64,000 nt of DNA from Lamellibrachia satsuma (taxonomy: Eukaryota > Annelida > Polychaeta > Sabellida > Siboglinidae). Below are positions 57,301 to 64,000 of the stretch, piece by piece. Under the pieces are notes generated by a model. The model had not been told where the DNA came from. It did not search any database and was given only the letters and a program-made list of their open reading frames with translations. Where the stretch lies: NCBI GenBank assembly GCA_033239005.1, contig BSQZ01000069.1, forward strand, positions 2,591,001 to 2,655,000, in the 5' to 3' direction. Position numbers and translations under genes: made by a program. Within the stretch, counting starts at the first letter, position 1. The number at the start of each line of letters is the position of its first letter.

Positions 57301-59599
57301 TCTGGAAGGTGGGGCTCGTCACGCTGCCGTTCGGAGTCGTTGACGCCGCCGTATCGTTCACGAGCGGCCACGTGGCCGGCTACACGGGCAGACTGCCAGT
57401 CTTCATCGCAGGTACGACATGACACATCTTCCCGCCACTCCTCCTCTCAGTCCTTATTCCTCCTCCACACCTGTACTTACGTTCTTCCCCAGTCAAGTTC
57501 CTCGCGTCCTCGTGCTCCCATCGCTGCTCCTTCTGCTCTCCTCCCTCTCGTGTCACACCCACGTTTGTCCCCTATATTCTACTATTGTTATTGTTCCCGT
57601 TCCTCCAGTTCCATTCAACATCTTTCTCCCCTTCCTCTCTTCCTGTCACTTCCACCCTTGTTCTCACAACCTACTTCCTCACTCCCAAATACCTTCCTGC
57701 CTTCATACTATCATCCCGTCTGTTCCCACCCTCCCTACTTCCCCTTCGCTTTTCCAACAAATTGCATCCGCGTGTCTGATCATCAGATACTGTTAAATTC
57801 TCTCTTGGATATCTTTACATAAGACGGGCTTTATCACAAGGGGATGCTATTTATTGGACCGGTTATAGACCTAATAAAAACACGATTATTTTGTTATACA
57901 AATTTTATTTCATATTAATTAATGTTTACAATTATTTATTTAGCATTATATATTTGTTCCAAATGGAGATGTTGCAAGGAATTTTTAATAAATTACGAGA
58001 ATAAGTTTATATGTTTTCTCAATTGGTAACAATTGATGTATCGATCGGCCCTTGAGCGTTGGAGTTTTGGGTTTATACATCATTGGCCCAAGGGTGTGGG
58101 CCGGGTATGGGCCTAAAACACTTATAACATCTGGCTGGGCTGGGCCTGGGTCAAGTTGTAATAGGCCTGGGCTGAGAATAAGCGCACCCATTAGCTTATG
58201 TGCCTGGATCGGGTTGGACAGGAGGTATTTGTGTGGGTCTGGGCCGGTCAGGATTCTAAATGTTAATTTCGGGCTGGGTTTGGGCTCAAGTTGTAGGCCC
58301 GTGCAGAACACTACACATACATGCTATATCGCCTGTGCATACTAATGGGATTCGGTTTCAGGCATGGTGGTCGACCTCATTATCCAGATCGTTCTAATGA
58401 CCTGGGTGCCTACCTCTACGTCACAGTACGGACTCTTCATCATCGCCGGCATGTGGGGCTTCACGGACGCCATCTGGCAGACGCAGATCAACGGTAGGTG
58501 GCGCTTCAAACATCATTTCACGTTTCTCCCTTTGTCAAACAGGTCAAATAGATCACTGATTTCGTCCATAACGTGTTCTGTGCTTCTCTTTTGGAAGATG
58601 GGTGTTTACAGCTGACGAGGACATTTATGCAAACCAAAATGTGTTTGTAGGACCGTGATAGTTGCTGACGAGACAGTATATGTTGTAGCGTTGTATGGCC
58701 CAGATAGTTGCTGACAAGACAGTATATGTTGCAGCTTTGAACGACACTGGATATTGCTGACGAGATAGTAAATGTTGCAGAGTTGTATGGCACTGATTAT
58801 TGCTGACGAGCTAGTATATGTGCAGTGTTGTATTGCCCTGATTGTTGCTGACGAGATAGTATATGCTGCAGCGTTATATGGCACTGATTATTGCTGACGA
58901 GCTAGTATATGTGCAGTGCTGTATTGCCCTGATTGTTGCTGATGATATAGTATATGTTGCAGCTTTGTATTGCTCTGATGGTTGCTGACGAGATAATATA
59001 TATTGCTGCGTTGTATGACCTAATTGTTGCTGACGAGATAGTATATGTTGCAGCGATGTATAGCCCTGATTGTTGCTGACGATATAGCATATATTGCAGC
59101 GTTGTATGAGCCTGATTGTTGTTGACGAGATAGCATATGTTGCAGCGTTGTAGGCCCTGATTGTTGCTAACGAGATAGTATATGTTGTATGGCCCTGATT
59201 GTTTCTGATAAGAAAGTATATGTTGCAGCGTTGTATGGCACCATCTTCAGCGACGAGTCTGAGGCTGCGTTCTCCAACTACCGAATGTGGGAATCCCTCG
59301 GCTTCATCATCGCCTTCGCCTACAGCAATTACCTGTGCACCAACGTGAAGCTGTACATCCTCACTACCATACTCGTCATCGGCATGGCCGGCTACATCTA
59401 TGTCGAAATAACAATGAAACAGAAATCTGCCAGTCGCAACATTACGACCGATCTTACTCGTAGAACGTCACCCGAGACAGCTACAAACAAAGAAGAGCCG
59501 GTCGTCATGAAGATGACGACTAACTCAAACGACAACGTGCCTGTGGTTGTTGCCTCTGAGAACGACGCTGTAGATGGTGATGTGGTCGATGAGTTTTGA
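48126..59599 (+). CDS. UNC93A: UNC93A-like multi-pass membrane protein, complete, 6 exons
   Basis: Major-facilitator-like protein of the UNC-93 family. C. elegans UNC-93 regulates a K+ channel; UNC93A function is poorly known. Exons: 48126-48654, 54433-54590, 55244-55483, 57276-57411, 58362-58493, 59229-59599. Phases agree at all five GT-AG introns, giving 521 residues. A charged 30-residue N-terminus precedes RRILKNIILISIAFLMTFNA, then FQGLSRLQSSLH (family hallmark), HKWTIPISFVGYIVFMAANG, PLWTAQCSYFTKIARRY, RFFGIFFFTFQL/SGITGSIISATIL, KPPAAT/VWTMVGIYIVIAVL, SGFEQASFNAEFSK/SFVACSAGIW, GMWGFTDAIWQTQIN/ALYGTIF, AAFSNYRMWESLGFIIAFAY. The hydrophobic segments fit 11-12 membrane helices, with a hydrophilic C-terminal tail from about 460. 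The exon-3 acceptor (GGCCAG at 55238-55243) has a weak pyrimidine tract and is the least certain boundary. Junction-derived arrays affect introns 1, 3 and 5. Confidence 0.94.
48651..49006 (+). repeat. Duplicated UNC93A exon-1 donor region with degenerate spacer repeats
   Basis: 48651-48705 (CTGTGTGAGTACTCGCAAGT, GTTGGCTCATAAACACACAC, GTGGCGAGCATGCAC) is repeated at 48944-49000 with the donor changed from GTGAGT to GTAAGT. Between them lie about four degenerate units of roughly 49 bp containing TTTCCAACTAGGTCCTT, which resemble the exon end TTCCAACT. Confidence 0.85.
49000..49045. repeat. (GCAC)n microsatellite
   Basis: CGCACGCA repeats with one GGACGCGC interruption, ending at the truncated 5' end of a LINE. 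Confidence 0.9.
49046..50412 (+). mobile_element. Rex1/CR1-like LINE, 5'-truncated, in UNC93A intron 1
   Basis: Plus strand, starting at RT block TSVVCKLFETLIRDHMVEFL. Then SQHGFLKARSCLTNLF, VVYLDFLKAFDNESHQRLLL, VLSGVPQGSVLGPILFLIYI. A (TA)n insertion follows, then a decayed FADD region (LRFADETNVFRKI-like), FGKCKCIHIGHGNMEEEYKM, QCGIAASKGNKILRLIRRTT, IVRPHFEYCIQAWRPYRKKD, TLEIRRLRGGQIEVFKIVNG, RKYSFSQRVIN. The tail is ATGGCAATCTTGTTAAATCT. Several stops and frameshifts. It is about 85-90% similar by eye to the copy at 60250-61905. Confidence 0.87.
50413..51656. other. UNC93A intron 1, mixed low-complexity and unique sequence
   Basis: 50577-50745 is a degenerate CACATAGATACATGCA tandem repeat. 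The remainder (50750-51650) is less AT-rich and unrecognised, with short ORFs of no recognisable family. It may be an old transposon. Confidence 0.4.
51657..51850 (-). mobile_element. LINE RT fragment (palm N-terminal block)
   Basis: On the minus strand, ITLYKNEGDRSDCNNYRGLS then LL, followed after a frame slip by a region like 'FVRVVLTRLQNLATR', matches the RT block 'KxxGDRxDCNNYRGISLL'. It ends exactly where the tetranucleotide array starts. Confidence 0.72.
51855..54375. repeat. Giant (ACAT)n tetranucleotide array with higher-order structure, about 2.5 kb
   Basis: Almost entirely ACAT/ACAC/ACGT steps with interspersed GCATGC and CGTACG runs, ending in (AC)n and (AT)n at 54280-54375. Longer blocks recur at about 500-530 bp spacing: CATATGTACATATTTACACA at about 52561 and 53084, and AATACATGAATTTATGCATG at about 52853 and 53348 (with a GAATGAATGC variant near 53862). 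This shows segmental duplication inside the array. It lies in UNC93A intron 1, ending about 57 bp before exon 2. ORFs of 100-250 codons are artefacts. Confidence 0.95.
54823..55045. repeat. 18-bp minisatellite, about 12 copies
   Basis: Unit CCTCACGTCAAGTACTAC with substitution variants. In UNC93A intron 2. Runs into ORF 54805-55128, which is not coding. Confidence 0.9.
55484..56995 (+). repeat. 68-bp minisatellite starting at the UNC93A exon-3 donor, about 21 copies
   Basis: The array begins at the first intron base. Each unit runs GTAGGCCTAGCAGCAATGTC, GGCCTAACAGTTGGGTAGGC, CTAGCAGCAAGATAGTGTAA, ACAGCAAG and is followed by the next GTAGGC. Thus each unit boundary reproduces the true donor context CAGCAAG/GTAGGCC, including seven exon bases. 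A half-unit similarity (GGTAGGCCTAGCAGCAA occurs twice per unit) indicates an older 34-bp duplication. Confidence 0.93.
56996..57275. other. UNC93A intron 3, 3' part
   Basis: Unique sequence, then a short (CA)n-like tract at 57200-57240 and a good acceptor (TGTCCTTTCAG at 57265-57275). Confidence 0.5.
57420..57780. repeat. Pyrimidine-rich low-complexity tract in UNC93A intron 4
   Basis: Long C/T-rich stretch on the plus strand without a fixed unit. The 125- and 187-codon ORFs here are composition artefacts. Confidence 0.65.
58060..58310. repeat. GC-rich dispersed repeat, second copy
   Basis: Contains GGCCGGGTATGGGCCT followed by AAAACAC, shared with 46062-46190, and GGGCTGGGCCTGGGTC-like runs. 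The end GTAGGCCCGTGCAGAACAC may be an element terminus. In UNC93A intron 4. Confidence 0.45.
58605..59241 (+). repeat. 46-bp minisatellite ending across the UNC93A exon-6 acceptor, about 13 copies
   Basis: Unit GTTGCTGACGAGATAGTATA, TGTTGCAGCGTTGTATGGCC, CTGATT. The last unit is the real junction: TATATGTTGCAG/CGTTGTATGGCAC, where the bases after the slash are exon 6 (encoding LYGT). Most units keep TGTTGCAG plus CGTTGTATGG, hence about ten decoy acceptors upstream. Divergence is higher than in the intron-3 array. Confidence 0.9.
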
Positions 59600-60249
59600 A
59601 CTGTGAACGTTGTTGACTATTGCTAGAACTGTCACAGTGGTACTCTGTTCAGTTGCTCACTTTACCGCTAGTAATGTTGGACACTCCTGTCAAATAGTGC
59701 TTTTGTTGTTGATGAAAGCGACACTGTAGACGCTGGTGTAGTTGACGAGATGTGAATTTTAACAAGATTTAACAAGAATGCCATTGGCTTATCGAAAATC
59801 CAAAAATGTTATCATATATATGTGTAGCCCTTATCGAATATATGACAATTCCCTCTATGCCTATTCGTCCTTGTCCATTCCATGCCCTCTACACCAACTA
59901 TTGCCTATCCATCCCGTGCCCTCTTCGCCAACTAGTGCCTATCCATTCTGTGCCCTTTTCGCCAACTAATGTATGTCCATTCCGGGCCCTTTTCGCTAAC
60001 TCGCCCTTGTCCATTCCGTGCCCTCTACGCCAACTCGTCCTTGTCTCGGCTATGCAAACGACATAGCTAACGAAAGTATTAAAACAGATGACATTTTAAA
60101 TAATGTTTGCAATGTATCATTTTTATTTAAATAAAGTATCATGTCTCACAGCACATCCTCTTCGTCGCCCCTCGTCCCCTGATGGACCAAGTCACCTTAG
60201 TTCCGCCCTCTCGATCAGTCGTCTCCATCTCAGCTCACTTCCAGTTCCA
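59600..60249 (+). other. UNC93A 3' UTR and downstream region
   Basis: Contains a short inverted LINE 3' end at 59757-59812 (minus strand, AAATCTTGTTAAAAT-type tail), a degenerate tandem of about 38 bp at 59862-60050 (GTCCATTCCGTGCCCT), and a possible poly(A) signal AATAAA at 60130-60135. The true 3' end is not determined. Confidence 0.45.
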
Positions 60250-61905
60250 TTGACTAAATTTGAGGGCAATAAATCAGAACATTTAGGGCAGTTATTTGTA
60301 ACTCGTGAAATGATAGGAAAGAAAATTAAGAAGATGAAAGATAATAAATCACCTGGAGTTGATGGGATACCACCAAAACTGCTAAAGGAAATTGTTGATC
60401 AAATTAGTACACTACTTGCAAACTTATTTAACTTGTCACTAGAAGAAGGAATAGTTCCTTCAGAATGAAAAGAAGCAAACATTACGCCGCTATTTAAGAA
60501 GGGATCGAGGAAGAAGCCGGAAAATTACAGACCAGTGAGTTTAACAACAGTTGTATGTAAATTACTCGAAACATTAATTAGAGACAACATGGTGGAATTC
60601 ATCGTAAAACATAAATTAATAAATACATCTCAACATGGATTCCTAAAAGCAAGGTCATATCTAACCAATCTCTTATGGTTTTTAGAAGAAATTACAAAGT
60701 GGGTAGATGACGGGTCACCAGTGGATGTTGTCTACTTAGATTTTCAGAAAGCTTTCGATAAAGTGCCACATCAAAGATTGTTACTTAAACTAAAAACCCA
60801 TGGTATAGGCAATGATGTAATCAACTGGATAGAAAAGTGGCTTACACACAAAAGACAGAGAGTAATAGTAGATGGTGAGATTTCAAGTTGGAAATCTGTT
60901 TTGAGTGGGGTACCACAGGGATCAGTATTAGGCCCTATGCTGTTTTTAATATATAAGTGATTTGGAGGATGACAAATCTAGCAAAGTACTCAAATTTGCA
61001 GATGACACAAAAGTATTCAGAAAGGTTACTAATGATACAGATAACCAAAGTTTACAGGCTGATCTGGAAAAATTAGTTAAATGGTCAGAAAAATGGCAAA
61101 TGTTATTCAATTTTGGGAAGTGTAAATGTATACACATAGGACATGGAAATATGGACGAGGAATATAAAATGGGGGATGCTGTACTAGGTAGAACCACACA
61201 AGAAAAGGATTTAGGAGTAACATTTAATGCTGACGTGAAAGTTCCAGAGCAATGTGGGATTGCTGCTTCGAAAGGAAATCAAATTCTAGGGCTAATTAGG
61301 AGAACTATCACGTATAAGGAGAAACATCTAATTGCACCCCTGTACAAAACAATAGTTAGACCACATTTGGAATATTGTATTCGAGCATGGATGCCATATC
61401 GTAAAAAAGACATAGATAAGCTAGAAGGAATACAACGAAGAGCAACTACGATGATTCCACAATTGAGAGACCTTAGTTACGAAAGTCGCTTATTACAATG
61501 TGGTTTGACAACACTAGAGACCAGGAGACTAAGAGGAGACCAAATAGAAGTGTTTAAAATAGTGAACGGTTACGAGGATGTTGATAGGAATATGTTCTTC
61601 AAACTTAAAGAAGGCAGTAGAACCAGAGGACACAAACAGCATTAGTTAAGGAGCAGTGTAGGTTGGACATGAGAAAGTACTCTTTTTCACAGAGGGTGAT
61701 AAATGAATGGAACAAACTGCCAAATGATTGTGTTAATGCTCGTAGTGTGAATATGTTTCAAAATAGAATTTACAGATATCTGATAAGGGCGAGCTACACA
61801 GATGAGAAAATTGTTGGACTCTCGATACGCCAATGGCTTCCTTGTCCACTTGCCATCTGGAACTTGTTGTTCGAGATGGCAATCTTGTTAAATCTTGTTA
61901 AATCT
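60250..61905 (+). mobile_element. Rex1/CR1-like LINE, best preserved copy (RT to 3' end)
   Basis: Plus strand: EMIGKKIKKMKDNKSPGVDG, LLKEIVDQISTLLANLFNLS, NITPLFKKGSRKKPENYRPV, QHGFLKARSYLTNLLWFLEE, DVVYLDFQKAFDKVPHQRLL, VLSGVPQGSVLGPMLFLIY. A single frame change near 60955 is followed by VLKFADDTKVFRKVTNDTDN (intact FADD), FGKCKCIHIGHGNMDEEYKM, LYKTIVRPHLEYCIRAWMPY, RRATTMIPQLRDLSYESRLL, LETRRLRGDQIEVFKIVNGY. Another frame change at about 61645 precedes LDMRKYSFSQRVINEWNKLP. One stop (60466) plus two frame changes separate it from an open RT. The 5' endonuclease is missing. The 3' end is a tandem ATCTTGTTAA. Confidence 0.9.
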
Positions 61906-61994
61906 TTCGCGATCTTCTGCCATTATCTCCCACTCTCGGCTGTTCAACGGCTCCTTCGAAATCTTTCTTTTTGTTATCCCTGTATCTTAGTGTC

Positions 61995-62322
61995 GGTCAT
62001 AATCTTCTCCTTCTACCACCCTATTCTCTTTTCCTTTCTCCCTGCGTCATTCTCTCATCTCCTTCTACCACCCTATTCTCTTTTCCTTTCTCCCTGCGTC
62101 ATTCTCTCATCTCCTTCTACCACCCTATTCTCTTTTCCTTTCTCCCTGCGTCATTCTCTCATCTCCTTCTACCACCCTATTCTTTTTTCCTTTCTCCCTG
62201 CGTCATTCTCTCTTCTCCTTCTACCACCCTATTCTCTTTTCCTTTCTCCCTGCGTCATTCTCTCATCTCCTTCTACCACCCTATTCTCTTTTCCTTTCTC
62301 CCTGCGTCATTCTCTCATCATA
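61995..62322. repeat. 52-bp pyrimidine-rich minisatellite, about 6 copies
   Basis: Unit CTCCTTCTACCACCCTATTC, TCTTTTCCTTTCTCCCTGCG, TCATTCTCTCAT. It adjoins the LINE 3' end. Overlapping ORFs are artefacts. Confidence 0.93.
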
Positions 62323-63142
62323 CATTATTGTGTTTCATAATACATTATATTACGTGTATTTCCTGTGGAACATATATGATTGTACTGGGATGCTACGTTA
62401 TTGTCCATCTCCACTTTCTTCTTAAACAGTTCACTTGTTCTCGGTGTCCAGGGACGTCAAAATACGTAAAGCTGTGATTTCACGAAGCGATGTGTGGCCG
62501 CAATTGCGTCATACTCGGGGATACCAGAACTGACACAGTTGGTTTCATTTCGTCTATTTACCAATCACTGTTCGTGCGGGAGCCGATTTCAAAGTTTCGT
62601 GTCACAGAAAGGTGATTTCGTGCAGTGTCGTGCAATAATTTATAAGGAGAGATAATGTATGATATGTATGTATGATAATGTATGAGGAGAGATAATAACA
62701 CGTGGATAAAACGATACACACTGACAGTTTGATTCTGATATCAGTGCCGATGTCGACGCCGACAACGGAACGTCACACGCACGGACATATTGTGATAAAA
62801 GCATCCGGGCTACTATTGCCTGCCTGTGACACAGGTTATCTTAAATAGTCATGGCACATATAGCTGCAACGTTGAATACAGCGATGACAACGAAACGTCA
62901 ATGATAACATTATGGTGGTGACTATGAAAATCATGCTTAGTTTCCGCCGTTGAGTCGTTTGTGAGCCAACGTCCCGATCCATATAGTCCATGGGCAAAGA
63001 CCAGAAATTTCACAGAACAATAACTTAATATAGCTCAGAATGATAGGCTTATTGTTCAGCAGTTCAATCAACATCACCATCTCCATCATCAGAGTGACAT
63101 AGTTCAACTGCGAACTGTTCTTCTTTCTTCTGATTGTTGCAG
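62323..63142. other. Intergenic, no gene recognised
   Basis: Unique sequence with no domain, RNA gene or clear repeat apart from a short GATAATGTATGA repetition near 62650-62690. Confidence 0.4.
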
Positions 63143-63306
63143 ATATGTCATCCTCCAAATCACTTATATATTAAAAACAGCATAGGGCCTAATACTGATC
63201 CCTGTGGTACCCCACTCAAAATAGATTTCCAGTTTGAAATCTCACCATCTACTATTACTCTCTGTCTTCTGTGTGTAAGCCACTTTTCTATCCAATTAAT
63301 TACATC
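63143..63306 (-). mobile_element. Inverted internal fragment of the Rex1/CR1-like LINE
   Basis: On the minus strand, VINWIEKWLTHRRQRVIVDG, EISNWKSILSGVPQGSVLGP and MLFLIY match 60815-60970 of the copy at 60250-61905. Both element ends are missing, so this is an internal piece joined directly to the cysteine-rich pseudogene. Confidence 0.88.
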
Positions 63307-64000
63307 ATTTGCTTGCACATGTTGGTGCATGCCAGTCCATTGACCAGGCACATGTTGGTGCATGCCAGTCCATTGACCATGCACATGTTGGTGCATGTCA
63401 GTCCATTGACCAGGCACGTGTTGGTGCATGTCAGTCCATTGACCAGGCACATGCAGCCTGGCAGTTTGCAGGAACGCAGGCACTTGCTTGACAACAGTTC
63501 CACACCGCATCTGAGGCTGGAGGAGTGCGCATCCACTCGATGACCTGATGGCTGTCATCATCTGTCGTCCATCCACAGTCTTCCAGTTCTGCCACAGATG
63601 GATGAGGTTGAAGGCAGCACTTCCAGATTGTTGCCTGGTAGTTGGCACGAAGAACATTCATGCGGATGCAATCTCTGCATGGTGGAAGCTGCCTGGACTC
63701 GTTGGTAGCACAGTTCATTCACTTCGTCACCACATTTCTGATAGATGGAGCAGGGGATGTCTCTGTTGAAACGAAGGCAGAGCACCATGACATCTGTGTG
63801 TTCGGCTGTAACAATGACTGCCTTTCACCCGTTCTTTGCGGCGTGCAGTGCATGTAGGAGCACATGAGCCTCTGCTTCTTCTTGTGTGGATCTCAGTTGT
63901 GTGACATCCACCCAGTCATCTTTGGTCATCTTGTAGCAGACCTCCTCACATATTACATACGGTGTCATGTTGCTTCTCCTTTTACTTCGGCAGGTTCCAT
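63307..64000 (-). pseudogene. Decayed cysteine-rich (CXC-type) mobile-element-associated protein, runs off the window
   Basis: Minus strand. It reads MTPYVICEEVCYKMTKDDWV, DVTQLRSTQEEAEAHVLLHA, a stop, KAVIVTAEHTDVMVLCLRFN, RDIPCSIYQKCG. An apparent deletion follows, joining DEVNELCYQRVQ, then (other frames) LPPCRDCIRMNVLRANYQAT, CGWTTDDDSHQVIEWMRTPP and a terminal SSKCLRSCKLPGCMCLVNGL. I recall this architecture from uncharacterised invertebrate proteins that are often multicopy. The 'TDVMVLCL..CSIYQKCG' part may be PIN/FEN-like, and the terminus resembles Tesmin/TSO1 CXC motifs. Both assignments are inference. Stops, frameshifts and the deletion make it non-functional. Its 3' end is cut by a LINE fragment at 63306. 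Confidence 0.68.
63313..63453 (-). repeat. 33-bp coding minisatellite in the CXC domain, about 4 copies
   Basis: Plus-strand unit GCACATGTTGGTGCATGCCA plus GTCCATTGACCAG. On the minus strand it encodes an 11-residue unit, CLVNGLTCTNM, i.e. the CXC cysteine motif repeated in frame. Confidence 0.88.

Noticed and set aside
57259..57822. 187- and 125-codon ORFs downstream of UNC93A exon 4
   Set aside because: They begin in the exon in a wrong frame and continue through a C/T-rich intron.

Overview
This is an animal (metazoan) nuclear genome window. Its genes are split by GT-AG introns, it is full of non-LTR retrotransposon fragments, DNA-transposon remnants, minisatellites and microsatellites, and the intergenic DNA is AT-rich. 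The gene families (PPM1L-type phosphatase, UNC93A-type membrane protein, CXorf38/DZIP3-type HEPN protein), the TE mix and the minisatellite load suggest a marine invertebrate, plausibly a mollusc. That assignment is inference. I see no prokaryotic, organellar or viral genes.

Layout. 1-1798 (-): three exons of a CXorf38-like gene that runs off the left edge. 2.2-5.8 kb: two 5'-truncated LINE fragments. 6-13.2 kb: microsatellites and five minisatellite arrays (31, 65, 31, 38 and 22 bp units), a tRNA-derived SINE and a hAT-like MITE. 17801-33512 (-): a complete five-exon PPM1L-type phosphatase of 346 codons. Its introns hold a threefold 45-bp VNTR plus LINE composite, a perfect-end hAT MITE, a TA-flanked DNA transposon and other repeats. 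33.8-46 kb: LINE tails, a decayed hAT (DUF4371-type) transposase, a LINE nested in another LINE, and further arrays. 48126-59599 (+): a complete six-exon UNC93A-like gene of 521 codons, preceded by a 49-bp array and containing a 2.5-kb tetranucleotide array in intron 1. 60.2-61.9 kb: a well preserved Rex1/CR1-like LINE. 63.3-64 kb (-): a decayed multi-domain protein whose cysteine-rich C-terminus has itself become a 33-bp minisatellite.

Most interesting pattern. Several minisatellites in the two complete genes start at, or end across, a splice junction, and their units carry copies of that junction. UNC93A intron 3 begins as a 68-bp array that repeats the exon-3 donor about 20 times. UNC93A intron 5 ends as a 46-bp array that repeats the exon-6 acceptor plus the first coding bases. 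The UNC93A exon-1 donor is duplicated about 290 bp downstream. PPM1L exon 4 has an array against its acceptor (including about 22 coding bases) and another against its donor. About five of the 18 junctions are involved. This looks like recurrent tandem amplification seeded at exon-intron boundaries, which fills introns with decoy splice sites.

Exon boundaries were worked out by hand from reading frame, GT-AG sites and remembered family sequences. Copy numbers are estimates by eye.
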